The position numbers and the translations under genes were made by a program. From Haliea sp964022665 (GTDB taxonomy: Bacteria; Pseudomonadota; Gammaproteobacteria; Pseudomonadales; Halieaceae), in assembly GCA_964022665.1 (NCBI GenBank), contig CAXIDF010000013.1:62001-126000 (forward strand): a stretch of 64,000 bases of DNA, in the 5' to 3' direction. Shown here one piece after another: positions 41,433-50,926 of the stretch (its first letter is position 1; each line of letters begins with the position of its first letter). Below the pieces are notes generated by a model, which saw only the letters and a list, made by a program, of their open reading frames with translations, searched no databases and was not told where the DNA came from.

Positions 41433-43194
41433 TCGCCCCGCGCCGGCTGATCCAGACGGTCTGATAAGGTTCCAGTTGCAGTAACTGATCAAGTTCGGGG
41501 CAGGATTGTCCGCTGATCAGGTCTTCCCAATCCGCTTCCTCGACCAGGTTCAGGTCGAGGAGGTTCAGCGGACGCGGCTCATCGGTGATATTGCTGATGC
41601 AGAATATCTGTTGCTCGGGCTCCCGGCTCTGGCGTGAGAAGCCAAAGAGGCCAGTGCCGAGGTGCAGGGTGAACTGCGCCGCATTGGGATGAAACGCTGG
41701 CTGCTCACCACGCACGCGCAATAGAGCCTCCAATGCCAGCATCACCTGCCGGTGCGGGCTGGCGGCGTTGCCCAGCTCTGATTCCAGCTGCGCCCATTGC
41801 CACTGGTGGCGATTGATGGCCCGGTTGTGGCCGGTGTTTTCCATCCGCTGATAGTCATTGCGCGTGCCCAGCAGGCTGTGAATGTACAAACCGGGAATAC
41901 CCTCCAACGCAAACATGATGGCGTGGGCGCACACGAAGCGGGCAAACCCCATGGTGTCCACCCCACGCACTGTGCCCTGCAGGGCATCAAACAACGCGAT
42001 ATTCACTTCGTAGGGGTGCTGTTCACCGCCTTCCAGAGCACGCCAGGACACCTGTCCGCCGAAGCCCTGCAGCGTCTTGAGCAATGCCGCCAGCTCCTCA
42101 TCGCTGAGCAACCCCTCCGCCGGCCGCAGGCCTATGCCATCGTGCGAGGCAACGAAATTGAAAAACGTCGTGCCACTGCGAGCAGGGGGCATCGCCATCA
42201 GCCACTGCCGGAGATAGGTGCAATCCCCGGTCAGTAAGGTATTGATCAACAGGGGCGGCAGGGAAAAGTTGTAGACACAGTGCGCCTCGTTGGCATTACC
42301 AAAGTAGGAGAGGTTCTCCAGGTTCGGAATATTGGTTTCCGTGATCAGTATGGCATCCGGGCGTGCGTGCTCTATCAGCGTCCGCAACAGGCGCACGACT
42401 TCGTGGGTCTGTTCCAGGTTCAGGCAGGTGGTTCCCGGGATTTTCCACAGGAAGGCTATGGCATCCAGGCGGAATATGCGCACACCCTGATCCAGATACA
42501 GCCGCACAATGCGCACGAACTGCAACAGCACCTCGGGATTGCGAAAATCGAGGTCAACCTGATCATGGCTGAAAGTGCACCAGACATACCGGGGCCCGCG
42601 CGCTGTTTCTACCGCGCGCAGTAGCGGCGACGTGCGCGGCCTCACCACGGCGGAAAGGTCGTCCGCCGGGTCCGCGGTGAAGAAGTAGTCGCGCCCCGGC
42701 GACTCATCGCGCAGGAAGTTTTCAAACCAGGGGCTGCGGCTGGAACAGTGGTTGATCACCAGGTCGGCCATCAGGTCATAGGCGGACGCAATTGCGCCGA
42801 TATCGTCCCAGTCCCCCAGTGCTTCGTTGACACTTGAGTAATCCAGTACAGCAAAGCCGTCGTCTGAGGTCCAGGGGTAGAACGGCAGGATATGTACACC
42901 GCTGATCACGCCGTTGGCGTGTGCGTCGAGAAACCGTTTCAGCGTGTGCAGTGGCTTCTCATCCGGTGCCAGCAGGCTATCGCCATAGGTGATCAGCAGA
43001 GCATCACGTTCAGTCCACACATTCCTGGCAGGTGCCGGGCTCACGACCTCGCCCTCCAGACGCATGGCCTGCAGCAGCTGCGGCACCAAACCGGGTACTT
43101 GCGCACAAGCTGCGGTGTCAGCGTAGATGACCTCGAGGTGCTGCTCTACGCGCGCCTCCAGCCATTCCCTGTCGCTTTGGGTCGATGACGTCAC
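41410..43194 (-). CDS. GH13_18 sugar phosphorylase, probable glucosylglycerate phosphorylase
   Basis: The 594-aa GH13 protein has the nucleophile Asp244 in FRLDAIAFLWK, acid/base Glu286 in ITETNIPN and Asp352 in VASHDGIG. It resembles sucrose-phosphorylase-like enzymes of subfamily 18. Neighbours encoding GpgS, GpgP and glycerate kinase make glucosylglycerate the likely substrate (phosphorolysis to glucose 1-phosphate and glycerate). The start overlaps gpgS by 4 bases. Confidence 0.85.
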   Translation of the reverse strand: MTSSTQSDREWLEARVEQHLEVIYADTAACAQVPGLVPQLLQAMRLEGEVVSPAPARNVWTERDALLITYGDSLLAPDEKPLHTLKRFLDAHANGVISGVHILPFYPWTSDDGFAVLDYSSVNEALGDWDDIGAIASAYDLMADLVINHCSSRSPWFENFLRDESPGRDYFFTADPADDLSAVVRPRTSPLLRAVETARGPRYVWCTFSHDQVDLDFRNPEVLLQFVRIVRLYLDQGVRIFRLDAIAFLWKIPGTTCLNLEQTHEVVRLLRTLIEHARPDAILITETNIPNLENLSYFGNANEAHCVYNFSLPPLLINTLLTGDCTYLRQWLMAMPPARSGTTFFNFVASHDGIGLRPAEGLLSDEELAALLKTLQGFGGQVSWRALEGGEQHPYEVNIALFDALQGTVRGVDTMGFARFVCAHAIMFALEGIPGLYIHSLLGTRNDYQRMENTGHNRAINRHQWQWAQLESELGNAASPHRQVMLALEALLRVRGEQPAFHPNAAQFTLHLGTGLFGFSRQSREPEQQIFCISNITDEPRPLNLLDLNLVEEADWEDLISGQSCPELDQLLQLEPYQTVWISRRGAITPRAPG

Positions 43195-44423
43195 GCTGTG
43201 GTTCCACCGTATTCCTGCATATCGGCATCCACCGCTTCCTGCAAACGGTCGAGGATATCGGGCACGGCGCTAATAACCCGGTTCCACCCCGGTATGAAGG
43301 GACGCTCCATCGGGTACTCCAGAAATGCTTCGCCAGCTTTCATGATGTTTTCCGCGAACAGCTCTACCGCCATTTCCTCCCCGTGAATATCGAGGTTCAG
43401 CCCGTTCATCACCGCATCGTTGTGGTAGGTTTCCACAAAATCCAGGGCAATACGGTAGTAGGTCGCTTTCAGTGAGCGAAATGTCTCGCTATTGAACGTA
43501 ACGCCGCGGGTCGCGAGCTTGCGAAAAAGCGCCTTGGCGATATCGATCGACATGCGTGAGAGTCCGCGGGTGGCGTCATCGCGCGACATCTCCTGATGCT
43601 TGTGGTCGTACACATCCGCGATATCCACCTGACACAGCCGGTTGTTGGCGTAGTTGCGATACACCTCGGAGAGCACACCAATTTCCAGGCCCCAGTCGCT
43701 GGGAATGCGGATGTCCGTGAGCACATCGCGGCGGAAGGAGAATTCCCCCGCCAAGGGGTAGCGGAAGCTGTCCATGTAATCCAGGTACTCCATGTCGCCC
43801 ACAGTCTTTTTCAGCGCGCGCAGCAGCGGTGTCACCAGCAGACGACTCACCCGCCCGTTGATCTTGCCACCGGCGACGCGTGCGTAATAGCCCTTGCAGA
43901 ACTCGTAGTTGAACTGGGGATTTGACACCGGATAGATGAGACGAGCCAGCAAGCTGCGCTCGTAGGTGAGGATGTCGCAATCGTGCAATGCCACCGATTC
44001 CGCGCGACCAGAGGCCAGGGTGTAACCCATGCAGTACCAGACATTGCGCCCTTTGCCCGCTTCGCGCGGCGCCAGATCCCGCGCCTCGAGTTCTGCATCC
44101 AAAGCGCGCAACCGCGGCCCGTCATTCCACAGCACCCGGTGGCGCTGGGGCAGCGTGGAGAAAAAACCCAGCGCGCTGCGATACTGTGCTTCGTCCGCCT
44201 GGTCGAGTCCAATCACAATCTCCGCAAGGTAGGGCACCTGCGCGAGTTCCTTGACGATATGCGGCAACGCCGCCCCCTCCAGCTCCGAATACAGTGAGGG
44301 CAGGATAAGACCGAGGGGACGGGTGCGTGAGAACACCAGCAGCTCCGCCTCCAGCTCCCCCAGTGAGCGGTGTGCCAGATTGTGCAGTGTTGTGATAATG
44401 CCGTTCTGGTAGAAATCGCCCAT
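43191..44423 (-). CDS. gpgS: Glucosyl-3-phosphoglycerate synthase (GpgS, GT81)
   Basis: The 410-aa glycosyltransferase-A fold protein has LILPSLYSELEG (nucleotide binding), LIVGLD-type strand EIVIGLDQADEAQYRSAL, KGRNVWYCMGYTLASG and the metal-binding ALHDCDI, all features of GpgS/MpgS-like GT81 enzymes. GpgS makes glucosyl-3-phosphoglycerate from NDP-glucose and 3-phosphoglycerate for the compatible solute glucosylglycerate. It is followed by the phosphorylase gene with a 4-base overlap and preceded by gpgP with a 5-base gap. Confidence 0.88.
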   Translation of the reverse strand: MGDFYQNGIITTLHNLAHRSLGELEAELLVFSRTRPLGLILPSLYSELEGAALPHIVKELAQVPYLAEIVIGLDQADEAQYRSALGFFSTLPQRHRVLWNDGPRLRALDAELEARDLAPREAGKGRNVWYCMGYTLASGRAESVALHDCDILTYERSLLARLIYPVSNPQFNYEFCKGYYARVAGGKINGRVSRLLVTPLLRALKKTVGDMEYLDYMDSFRYPLAGEFSFRRDVLTDIRIPSDWGLEIGVLSEVYRNYANNRLCQVDIADVYDHKHQEMSRDDATRGLSRMSIDIAKALFRKLATRGVTFNSETFRSLKATYYRIALDFVETYHNDAVMNGLNLDIHGEEMAVELFAENIMKAGEAFLEYPMERPFIPGWNRVISAVPDILDRLQEAVDADMQEYGGTTA

Positions 44424-44428
44424 GACGA

Positions 44429-45271
44429 TCAGTCTCCTTCAGTGGTTTGGTAATCCCGCAGCCAGGCGAGCACACCTTCAGACCAGCCTGCCGGGCCCAG
44501 GCCGGCACTGCGCCGCAATCCGGAACGGCGTGCCAGCGCCGGGAAATCATGTGTCGGTGAGCGCACCAGCAAAGCACTCTCGGCAACTTCCAGCATCGGT
44601 ACATCGTTGCCACTGTCGCCGATGGCAAGGTCGTGTACGGGCTGATCCGGCGCCTCGCGCTGGTAGGCTGCGCGCAGATAGCGCAGCGCCAGCCCCTTGT
44701 CGCAATGGCCCGCCACGGTCAGGAACCGCCCACCCTGCTGTACGCGAGCACCAGCGGCTTGCAGCGCGGCCACGAACGCATCGCGCCGCGCCGGGGCACC
44801 CAGCCACTGCACGGGCTCGCTGAACTCGCGGCAGGCCGCCAGTGCTGCACCGGCGGCATCCAGCCCGGTGGCCGCCTGGATTCCATCCACGCCCAGATCG
44901 TCGAACCCTGCGAATTCACCCGGGAAGTCCATTTTCAGTGCAGCCAGCGTGGCCAGCCACCGCGAGCGCGGCGGCGCAAAGCGCACTTCCTGCCCTGCAC
45001 TGCAGGGCACGGCGTCCTCCAGGGGCGTGCTGAACGTCCCGGCGGGCACAACCACGGCGGCGCCGTTTTCCACAATCATCGGGTAGTGCGCTACCCCCAG
45101 CGCCTGTTGTAGCGGCGCCATCTCGGCCCGAGTCTTGCTGCTGGCCAGAATCAGGGGAATGCCGGCGCTCTGCAAACGCTGCAGGGCATCGGCTGCCGCA
45201 TCCCAGCGATAACTGAAGTGGTCCAGCAAGGAGCCATCAAGGTCGGAAAATACCAGCAGCTGCGAGCTCAC
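44429..45271 (-). CDS. gpgP: HAD-family glucosyl-/mannosyl-3-phosphoglycerate phosphatase
   Basis: The 280-aa HAD phosphatase has motif I FSDLDGSLLDH, motif II SSKTRAEM, the cap domain, and motif IV GDSGNDVPMLE. It matches the mannosyl-3-phosphoglycerate phosphatase (MpgP/YedP) subfamily, which also serves as GpgP. It dephosphorylates the GpgS product to glucosylglycerate. It overlaps the glycerate kinase gene by 4 bases. Confidence 0.87.
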   Translation of the reverse strand: MSSQLLVFSDLDGSLLDHFSYRWDAAADALQRLQSAGIPLILASSKTRAEMAPLQQALGVAHYPMIVENGAAVVVPAGTFSTPLEDAVPCSAGQEVRFAPPRSRWLATLAALKMDFPGEFAGFDDLGVDGIQAATGLDAAGAALAACREFSEPVQWLGAPARRDAFVAALQAAGARVQQGGRFLTVAGHCDKGLALRYLRAAYQREAPDQPVHDLAIGDSGNDVPMLEVAESALLVRSPTHDFPALARRSGLRRSAGLGPAGWSEGVLAWLRDYQTTEGD

Positions 45272-46197
45272 ACCGGCACCCGTGGCCCGGTCCAGGACTC
45301 GATGGCGCGATCACTGCCGAGATTCCATACCACATCCATATGCGCCGGCAGCGTGGCGAGACAATGCCGGGTGAGTCGCTCGTAGTGCTGGACAAACCGC
45401 GCCAGCGCAACGTCATCCATCAGGGCATTGCCGGCGGCCGGGCCGCCGTGTGTACGAGCTCGCAGGCGATGCTCCTGCTCCGTGCGCCAGCGCAGCACTT
45501 CGGCGAAGGAAGGTGCCCGCAGCATCAACCAGAGATCACACTGGGCATGCAGCGCCGCATAGGGACCGGCGAGCTGACGGTTAACATACTCCCGCCACAC
45601 ACCTTGCTCATCTTCCTGCTGTTCGAGCGGGTTACAGGGGCGAGACAGGGTGTCGGCGGGCTCCGGAGCAGCGCCCAGGCACCAGCCTTCCAGCAGGATA
45701 ATATCCAGCGGGGCCGCGACCCGGGGCCAGTCGGCGGCCGCCTGCCGGTCATCCACCGCCTTGTCGAACCGGGGCACCGCCACCTCGCCGGCCGTCATCA
45801 GTGCCTTCAGGGTAGCCTGCAGCAGGGCGACATCGTGTGTACCGGGCACGCCGCGGGTAGCGAACAGCGGGTGTACGGCTGCCGCGAGCTCGCCACGTTC
45901 ACTACGGGTCAGATAAAAATCGTCCAGCGATATCGACAGTGCGGACAGCCCCGCCTCATGCACCAACCAGTCGCAAAGATAGGCCACCAGGGTACTCTTG
46001 CCCGCACCCTGCGCACCATTAATACCCACCAGCAGTGTTGCGCCTGCACCACTACGGTGCAAAGAGAGAATCGTTTCGGCTACCGGATCGAACCAGCGCT
46101 GCGCCTGATCGAGGTACGCGGCGGGGAGACGTTCGCTGTTGAGGAAAGCGGTGCGCCAGCCCTGCTCGCCCGTTTCCCCCGTGTTGCCTGCCAACAC
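45268..46197 (-). CDS. Glycerate kinase (P-loop, GLYK/YgfI-type)
   Basis: The 309-aa kinase has the P-loop GINGAQGAGKSTL, ISLDDFYLTR and LLEGWCLG, the pattern of D-glycerate 3-kinase (GLYK)/PRK-like kinases. It starts with GTG at 46197 with GGGGAGAAGGA just upstream. It heads the glucosylglycerate operon and would recycle glycerate released by the phosphorylase to 3-phosphoglycerate. The spacer 46198-46269 behind aceF carries no clear terminator. Confidence 0.85.
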   Translation of the reverse strand: MLAGNTGETGEQGWRTAFLNSERLPAAYLDQAQRWFDPVAETILSLHRSGAGATLLVGINGAQGAGKSTLVAYLCDWLVHEAGLSALSISLDDFYLTRSERGELAAAVHPLFATRGVPGTHDVALLQATLKALMTAGEVAVPRFDKAVDDRQAAADWPRVAAPLDIILLEGWCLGAAPEPADTLSRPCNPLEQQEDEQGVWREYVNRQLAGPYAALHAQCDLWLMLRAPSFAEVLRWRTEQEHRLRARTHGGPAAGNALMDDVALARFVQHYERLTRHCLATLPAHMDVVWNLGSDRAIESWTGPRVPV

Positions 46198-46269
46198 TCC
46201 TTCTCCCCTTGCATCGGTATCCCTGTTATTGAGGATCTAAGCAGGGTCCGTGCCAATTTCCCGCCGGGC

Positions 46270-48000
46270 TCAGAACAGAAGCCGGCGGATATCCCCCAAC
46301 AGGGTAACGAGTTGCGTGCAGAAACGTCCTGCGTCGCCGCCATTGATCACCCTGTGGTCGTAGGAGAGCGACAGCGGCAGCAACGTTCGCGGCTGAAATG
46401 CCTCCCCGTCCCACACCGGTTTCACGGCGGCGCGGGAAACCCCGAGAATGCCCACTTCCGGCGTGTTCACGATGGGCGAGAAACCATTGCCACCGATATT
46501 GCCGAGACTGGAAATGGTAAAACAACCGCCCTGCATTTCGGCCGGCTTGAGCTTGCGCTCACGCGCCTTTTCGGCCAGTTCCACCACTTCGTCAGCCAGT
46601 TCCCACAGCGACTTGCGGTCAACATCGCGAATCACCGGCACCATCAGACCCACCGGGGTATCCACCGCCATACCGATATGCACGTATTGCTTGTACACCA
46701 GGTTCTCACCGTCCGCGGTGACTGAAGCATTGAACTTCGGGTTGTCGCGCAGGGCGTGAGCACATGCCTTGAGCAGGAACGGCATGGGTGTCAGCCGGGT
46801 TCCGCGCTGCTCCGCCTCCGCCTTCATGCTCTTGCGAAAGGCTTCGAGCTCAGTGATGTCAGCGTCATCAAACTGGGTGACGTGGGGCACATTGAGCCAG
46901 CTGCGCTGCATGTTTGCTGCGGTGAGTTTGTCGAGCTTGGTGCGGGGTACCGTTTCAACGTCGCCAAAGGCGCTGAAGTCCACTTCCGGTACGGCCGGTA
47001 TACCGCTGCCTGTGGCAGCCGCTGGCGCTTTGCCGCTCAAGGCACGCTGGACGAAGCCCTGTACATCTTCTTTCAGGACGCGCTCGCGCGGGCCAGAGCC
47101 CGCCACCTTTGCCAGGTCAACGCCAAGTTCGCGCGCCAGCTTGCGCACCGCCGGGCCCGCGTACACCAGGCTGTCATCACTGGTCGCAGCGGCGGGCGCT
47201 GGCTCCGCTTTACCAGCGGCGGCCTCCGTGCGCGCCTGTGGCGCCGGCTCGCGTTGTGCTGTGGGCTCAGACTTGCTTGCCTGCGGCTTGTCCGCCGCGG
47301 ACTCTGCTCCGGCCGCGGGCTCGTCTGCTGTGGCTTCGCCTGTGCTTTCCAGCAACACCAGCGGGTCGCCTTCGCGTACCGCAGCGCCCTCCTTCACCAG
47401 CATCCGCACGACTTTGCCGGCCTGCGGCGAAGGCACTTCCATTGATGCCTTATCTGACTCCAGCACGACCAGCGAATCACCTTCGGCTACTTCATCGCCG
47501 GGTTTCACACTGAGCTCAATGACGTCGACCGCATCGTCGGTGCCGATATCCGGCACCGACACGGTGATTTCCCGAGCTTCGGCATTGCCAGCGGGTTGCT
47601 TTTCCGCAGATGCCCCGGCTGCCGCGTCCGTCTGCTCGTCTTCTGCAGTGGACGCTTCAACGGAGGAATCTTTAGCAGGCTTTGCAGTGGTTTCGGCGGG
47701 CGCATCATCTGCTTTATCGCCCCCTGTATCACCCTCTGCATCATCCTCGCCGGCCGCATCGTCAGCCGTTTCCACAACCACTATCGGGTGCCCCTCGGAC
47801 AACTCGTCACCCACGTTCACCAGCACCTGCAGGATCTTGCCGGCGAGTGTTGCGGGAATCTCCATGGATGCCTTGTCGGACTCGAGCACCAGCAGCCCCT
47901 GCTCCAACTCGATCTCATCCCCGGGAGCGACCAGCAGCTCGATCACTTCCGCCCCTTCCGCGCCGCCGATGTCCGGCACTGTTATCTGTTGCTTAGCCAT
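46270..48000 (-). CDS. aceF: Pyruvate dehydrogenase E2 (dihydrolipoyl acetyltransferase)
   Basis: The 576-aa E2 has two lipoyl domains with ESDKASME lysines at K43 and K184, joined by Ala/Asp/Glu-rich linkers (80-140 is very acidic). A peripheral-subunit-binding domain (AGPAVRKLARELGVDLAKV) follows, then the catalytic domain with YDHRVINGGDAG (H549). It transfers acetyl groups to CoA. aceE lies 20 bases upstream on the same strand. No lpd gene is in the window. Confidence 0.97.
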   Translation of the reverse strand: MAKQQITVPDIGGAEGAEVIELLVAPGDEIELEQGLLVLESDKASMEIPATLAGKILQVLVNVGDELSEGHPIVVVETADDAAGEDDAEGDTGGDKADDAPAETTAKPAKDSSVEASTAEDEQTDAAAGASAEKQPAGNAEAREITVSVPDIGTDDAVDVIELSVKPGDEVAEGDSLVVLESDKASMEVPSPQAGKVVRMLVKEGAAVREGDPLVLLESTGEATADEPAAGAESAADKPQASKSEPTAQREPAPQARTEAAAGKAEPAPAAATSDDSLVYAGPAVRKLARELGVDLAKVAGSGPRERVLKEDVQGFVQRALSGKAPAAATGSGIPAVPEVDFSAFGDVETVPRTKLDKLTAANMQRSWLNVPHVTQFDDADITELEAFRKSMKAEAEQRGTRLTPMPFLLKACAHALRDNPKFNASVTADGENLVYKQYVHIGMAVDTPVGLMVPVIRDVDRKSLWELADEVVELAEKARERKLKPAEMQGGCFTISSLGNIGGNGFSPIVNTPEVGILGVSRAAVKPVWDGEAFQPRTLLPLSLSYDHRVINGGDAGRFCTQLVTLLGDIRRLLF

Positions 48001-48020
48001 GCGCCTCGTTTCCTGTGCCG

Positions 48021-50672
48021 TTAAAGGGTGGTGGGATCGATTTTGTCTGGGGATATACCCAGGGCCTGCATCGCCTCGACCACAACGGCGGGCTTCAACG
48101 CGCCCTCATCTGCCAGTGCCCTGAGGGCGGCAAGCACCACAAACTCCCGACTTACTTCAAAGAAACGGCGCAGACGCTCGCGCGTGTCGCTGCGGCCATA
48201 ACCGTCAGTGCCCAATACCGAATAGCGCCTTGGAATAAACTGCCGCAGCTGTTCTGCATGCGCCTTCATGTAATCCGTTGCGACCACAACGGGGCCATCG
48301 TGGCCTTCCAGCTGCTCGGTAAGATAGGGCACGCGCGGCTCATCTTCCGGGTGCAGCAGGTTCCAGCGCGCCACACGTTTGCCTTCGCGCTGCAGTTCAT
48401 TAATGCTGGTCAGGCTCCAGATGTCAGCAGCCACACCATAATCCTGCTCCAGCATCACCGCCGCGGCTTCCACTTCACGCAGGATGGTGCCGGCGCCCAT
48501 GAGCTGCACCCGCGGGCCCTTCTTGCGCGTGGAACGGCGCAGGGAATACAGGCCGCGCACGATCCCCTCCTCAACTCCCTGCGGCATTTCAGGTTGCTGG
48601 TAGTTCTCGTTCATGGTGGTGATGTAGTAGAACTTGTTCTCGCCCTCCTGATACATACGGCGCAAACCATCCTGAATGATGATGGCCAGCTCGTAGGCGT
48701 AGGCGGGGTCATAGCTCACACAATTGGGAATGGTGCTGGCCAGCAGGTGACTGTGGCCGTCCTGGTGTTGCAGGCCCTCACCGTTGAGCGTGGTGCGCCC
48801 TGCGGTGGCGCCGATCAGGAAGCCACGGGCCTGGCTGTCGCCGGCGGCCCAGGCCAGGTCACCAATGCGTTGGAAACCGAACATGGAATAAAAAATGTAG
48901 AAGGGCACCATCGGGTAGCCACTGGTGCTGTAAGACGTAGCCGCCGCAATCCAGGCGGAGAACGCACCCGCTTCGTTGATGCCTTCCTCAAGGATCTGTC
49001 CCTTCTGGTCTTCCTTGTAGAACATGATCTGCCCGGCATCCTGCGGCGTGTAACGCTGGCCGACCGAGGAATAAATGCCCAACTGCCGGAACATGCCTTC
49101 CATGCCGAAGGTACGCGCCTCATCCGGCACGATGGGCACCACCCGCTCACCGATATGCTTGTCCTTGACCAGGGTGGAAAGCAGCCGGACAAATGCCATC
49201 GTCGTGGATATTTCGCGCTTGCCACTGCCTTTGAGTTGATTGTCAAACACAGAAAGCTCGGGCGTTTGCAGCAGGTCGAGTTCTTTGCGCCGCGCCGGAA
49301 TCAACCCGCCCAACTCTTCACGCCGTTGCTTCATGTAACGCATTTCCGGGCTGTCGGGCGCGGGCCGGTAGTACGGCACGTCCTTCAGTTCGGAATCGGA
49401 AATGGGGATGCCAAACCGGTCGCGGAAGGCTTTCAGGCTATCCAGATCAAGCTTCTTCAGCGAGTGCGTTTCGTTGTTGGCCTCGCCGGATTCGCCCGTA
49501 CCGTAGCCCTTTACGGTCATGGCCAGGATAACTGTGGGGCGCTCGCTCTGTGCCACCGCGTGGGCATACGCCGCATAAAGCTTGTAAGGGTCGTGACCAC
49601 CGCGGTTGAGGTACATGATGTCGTCGTCCGACAGGTCCTCTACCAGTTCCAGGGTTTCCGGGTACTTGCCGAAGAAATGCTCACGGGTATAGGCACCGCC
49701 GTTGTATTTGTAGTTCTGCAACTCGCCATCGCACACTTCGTCCATGCGTTGCTGCAGCAGGCCGCTGTCGTCGTTTTCCAGCAACGGGTCCCACTTGCGG
49801 CCCCAGATGACCTTGAGGACATCCCAGCCGGCGCCGCGGAATACCCCCTCGAGCTCCTGGATAATCTTGCCGTTGCCGCGCACCGGACCATCGAGGCGCT
49901 GCAGGTTGCAGTTGACGACGAAGATGAGATTGCCCAGGCGTTCGCGCCCCGCCATGGATATGGCGCCGAGCGACTCCGGCTCATCGCATTCGCCGTCGCC
50001 GAGAAAACACCAGACGTTGCGGTCGCCATGATCGAGCAGGCCCCGGCTCTGTTGGTATTTCATGACGTGGGCCTGATAAATGGCCTGGATAGGGCCCAGG
50101 CCCATGGACACGGTGGGAAACTGCCAGTAGTCCGGCATCAGCCAGGGGTGCGGATACGATGACAGGCCGTTGCCGTCCACCTCACGCCGGAAGTTGTCCA
50201 GTTGCTCCTCGGTAAGCCGCCCTTCAAGATAGGAACGCGCATACATGCCCGGCGCACTGTGGCCCTGGTAAAACACCAGGTCACCGGGGTGACCGCTCTC
50301 GTTGCCGCGGAAGAAATAGTTAAAGCCGACATCGTAAAGCGTGGCGCTGGAAGAAAAGGATGAGATGTGGCCGCCCAGGCCTTCATCGTTGTCGTTCGCC
50401 CGCATCACCATGGCCAGGGCATTCCAGCGCACCAGCGAACGAATGCGGCGCTCCATGAACAGGTCCCCCGGCATCAGCTTCTCGTCGCGGGGGGCGATGG
50501 TATTGCGAAACGGCGTGGTAATCGCCGTAGGCAGGCGCACACCGGTTTCAGTGGCATGCTTGGCAAGCTCAATAAGTAGCTCAGCAGCGCGCTCCGGCCC
50601 GCTGTAGCGACTCACCGCGTCGAGCGCGTCCATCCATTCCCGTGTTTCGATCGGGTCCTTGTCTTCGGTCAT
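48021..50672 (-). CDS. aceE: Pyruvate dehydrogenase E1 component
   Basis: The 883-aa homodimeric E1 contains the ThDP motif WCFLGDGECDEPESLGAISMAGRE...NCNLQRLDG and the later ISTTMAFVRLLSTLVKDKHIGERVVPIVPDEARTFGMEG region (split here by its own core). It decarboxylates pyruvate and passes acetyl to the E2 lipoyl arms. AGGAG lies 10 bases before the ATG. Two symmetrical GTTC-N7-GAAC sites flank the promoter region at 50723 and 50866. Confidence 0.97.
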   Translation of the reverse strand: MTEDKDPIETREWMDALDAVSRYSGPERAAELLIELAKHATETGVRLPTAITTPFRNTIAPRDEKLMPGDLFMERRIRSLVRWNALAMVMRANDNDEGLGGHISSFSSSATLYDVGFNYFFRGNESGHPGDLVFYQGHSAPGMYARSYLEGRLTEEQLDNFRREVDGNGLSSYPHPWLMPDYWQFPTVSMGLGPIQAIYQAHVMKYQQSRGLLDHGDRNVWCFLGDGECDEPESLGAISMAGRERLGNLIFVVNCNLQRLDGPVRGNGKIIQELEGVFRGAGWDVLKVIWGRKWDPLLENDDSGLLQQRMDEVCDGELQNYKYNGGAYTREHFFGKYPETLELVEDLSDDDIMYLNRGGHDPYKLYAAYAHAVAQSERPTVILAMTVKGYGTGESGEANNETHSLKKLDLDSLKAFRDRFGIPISDSELKDVPYYRPAPDSPEMRYMKQRREELGGLIPARRKELDLLQTPELSVFDNQLKGSGKREISTTMAFVRLLSTLVKDKHIGERVVPIVPDEARTFGMEGMFRQLGIYSSVGQRYTPQDAGQIMFYKEDQKGQILEEGINEAGAFSAWIAAATSYSTSGYPMVPFYIFYSMFGFQRIGDLAWAAGDSQARGFLIGATAGRTTLNGEGLQHQDGHSHLLASTIPNCVSYDPAYAYELAIIIQDGLRRMYQEGENKFYYITTMNENYQQPEMPQGVEEGIVRGLYSLRRSTRKKGPRVQLMGAGTILREVEAAAVMLEQDYGVAADIWSLTSINELQREGKRVARWNLLHPEDEPRVPYLTEQLEGHDGPVVVATDYMKAHAEQLRQFIPRRYSVLGTDGYGRSDTRERLRRFFEVSREFVVLAALRALADEGALKPAVVVEAMQALGISPDKIDPTTL

Positions 50673-50722
50673 GCGGCTTTAACTCCTGAAACGGGGTGAC
50701 ATGTGAGTGCGCGCTTTTATAA

Positions 50723-50737
50723 GTTCCAAAAAAGAAC
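50723..50737. promoter_or_regulatory. GTTC-N7-GAAC operator-like site 1 upstream of aceE
   Basis: GTTCCAAAAAAGAAC, 51 bases before the aceE ATG. The flanks are AA...TAT. It is the same 15-base dyad as the site at 50866 and probably downstream of a TATACT -10 candidate on the minus strand. Confidence 0.5.
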
Positions 50738-50821
50738 TATTTGTGCCGTCACATCACTCACACCAGTATAGTCGTTTATGCCAGAAAATGCCTGACTTTG
50801 CACGGACGCGCCGTGCTTACC

Positions 50822-50835
50822 GTACGGCACCGTAC
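50822..50835. repeat. Short perfect inverted repeat GTACGG-CA-CCGTAC in the aceE upstream region
   Basis: Six-base arms separated by two bases, with a further GCACGG/CCGTGC dyad at 50800-50816. Both lie between the two GTTC-N7-GAAC sites and might be extra operator contacts. Confidence 0.4.
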
Positions 50836-50865
50836 ACCACCCGGAAACATTCTGCCAACTTGATG

Positions 50866-50880
50866 GTTCCTTTTTAGAAC
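50866..50880. promoter_or_regulatory. GTTC-N7-GAAC operator-like site 2 upstream of aceE
   Basis: GTTCCTTTTTAGAAC, 143 bases centre-to-centre from site 1. On the opposite strand, site 1 reads GTTCTTTTTTGGAAC, so both have a poly-T core in one orientation. The M16 peptidase gene stops at 50927. Confidence 0.5.
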
Positions 50881-50926
50881 TATATTGGGCCTGTTTTCGA
50901 CGGCAGCGGCGCTCACACCGCAACTC

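Noticed and set aside
48015..50162. 715-codon open frame on the plus strand
   Set aside because: It is antisense to aceE, which has all its motifs; the frame has no recognisable domain or ribosome-binding site.
50673..50926. 68-codon minus-strand frame 50717-50923 in the aceE upstream region
   Set aside because: It spans the operator-like dyads, has no ribosome-binding site and a composition unlike protein.
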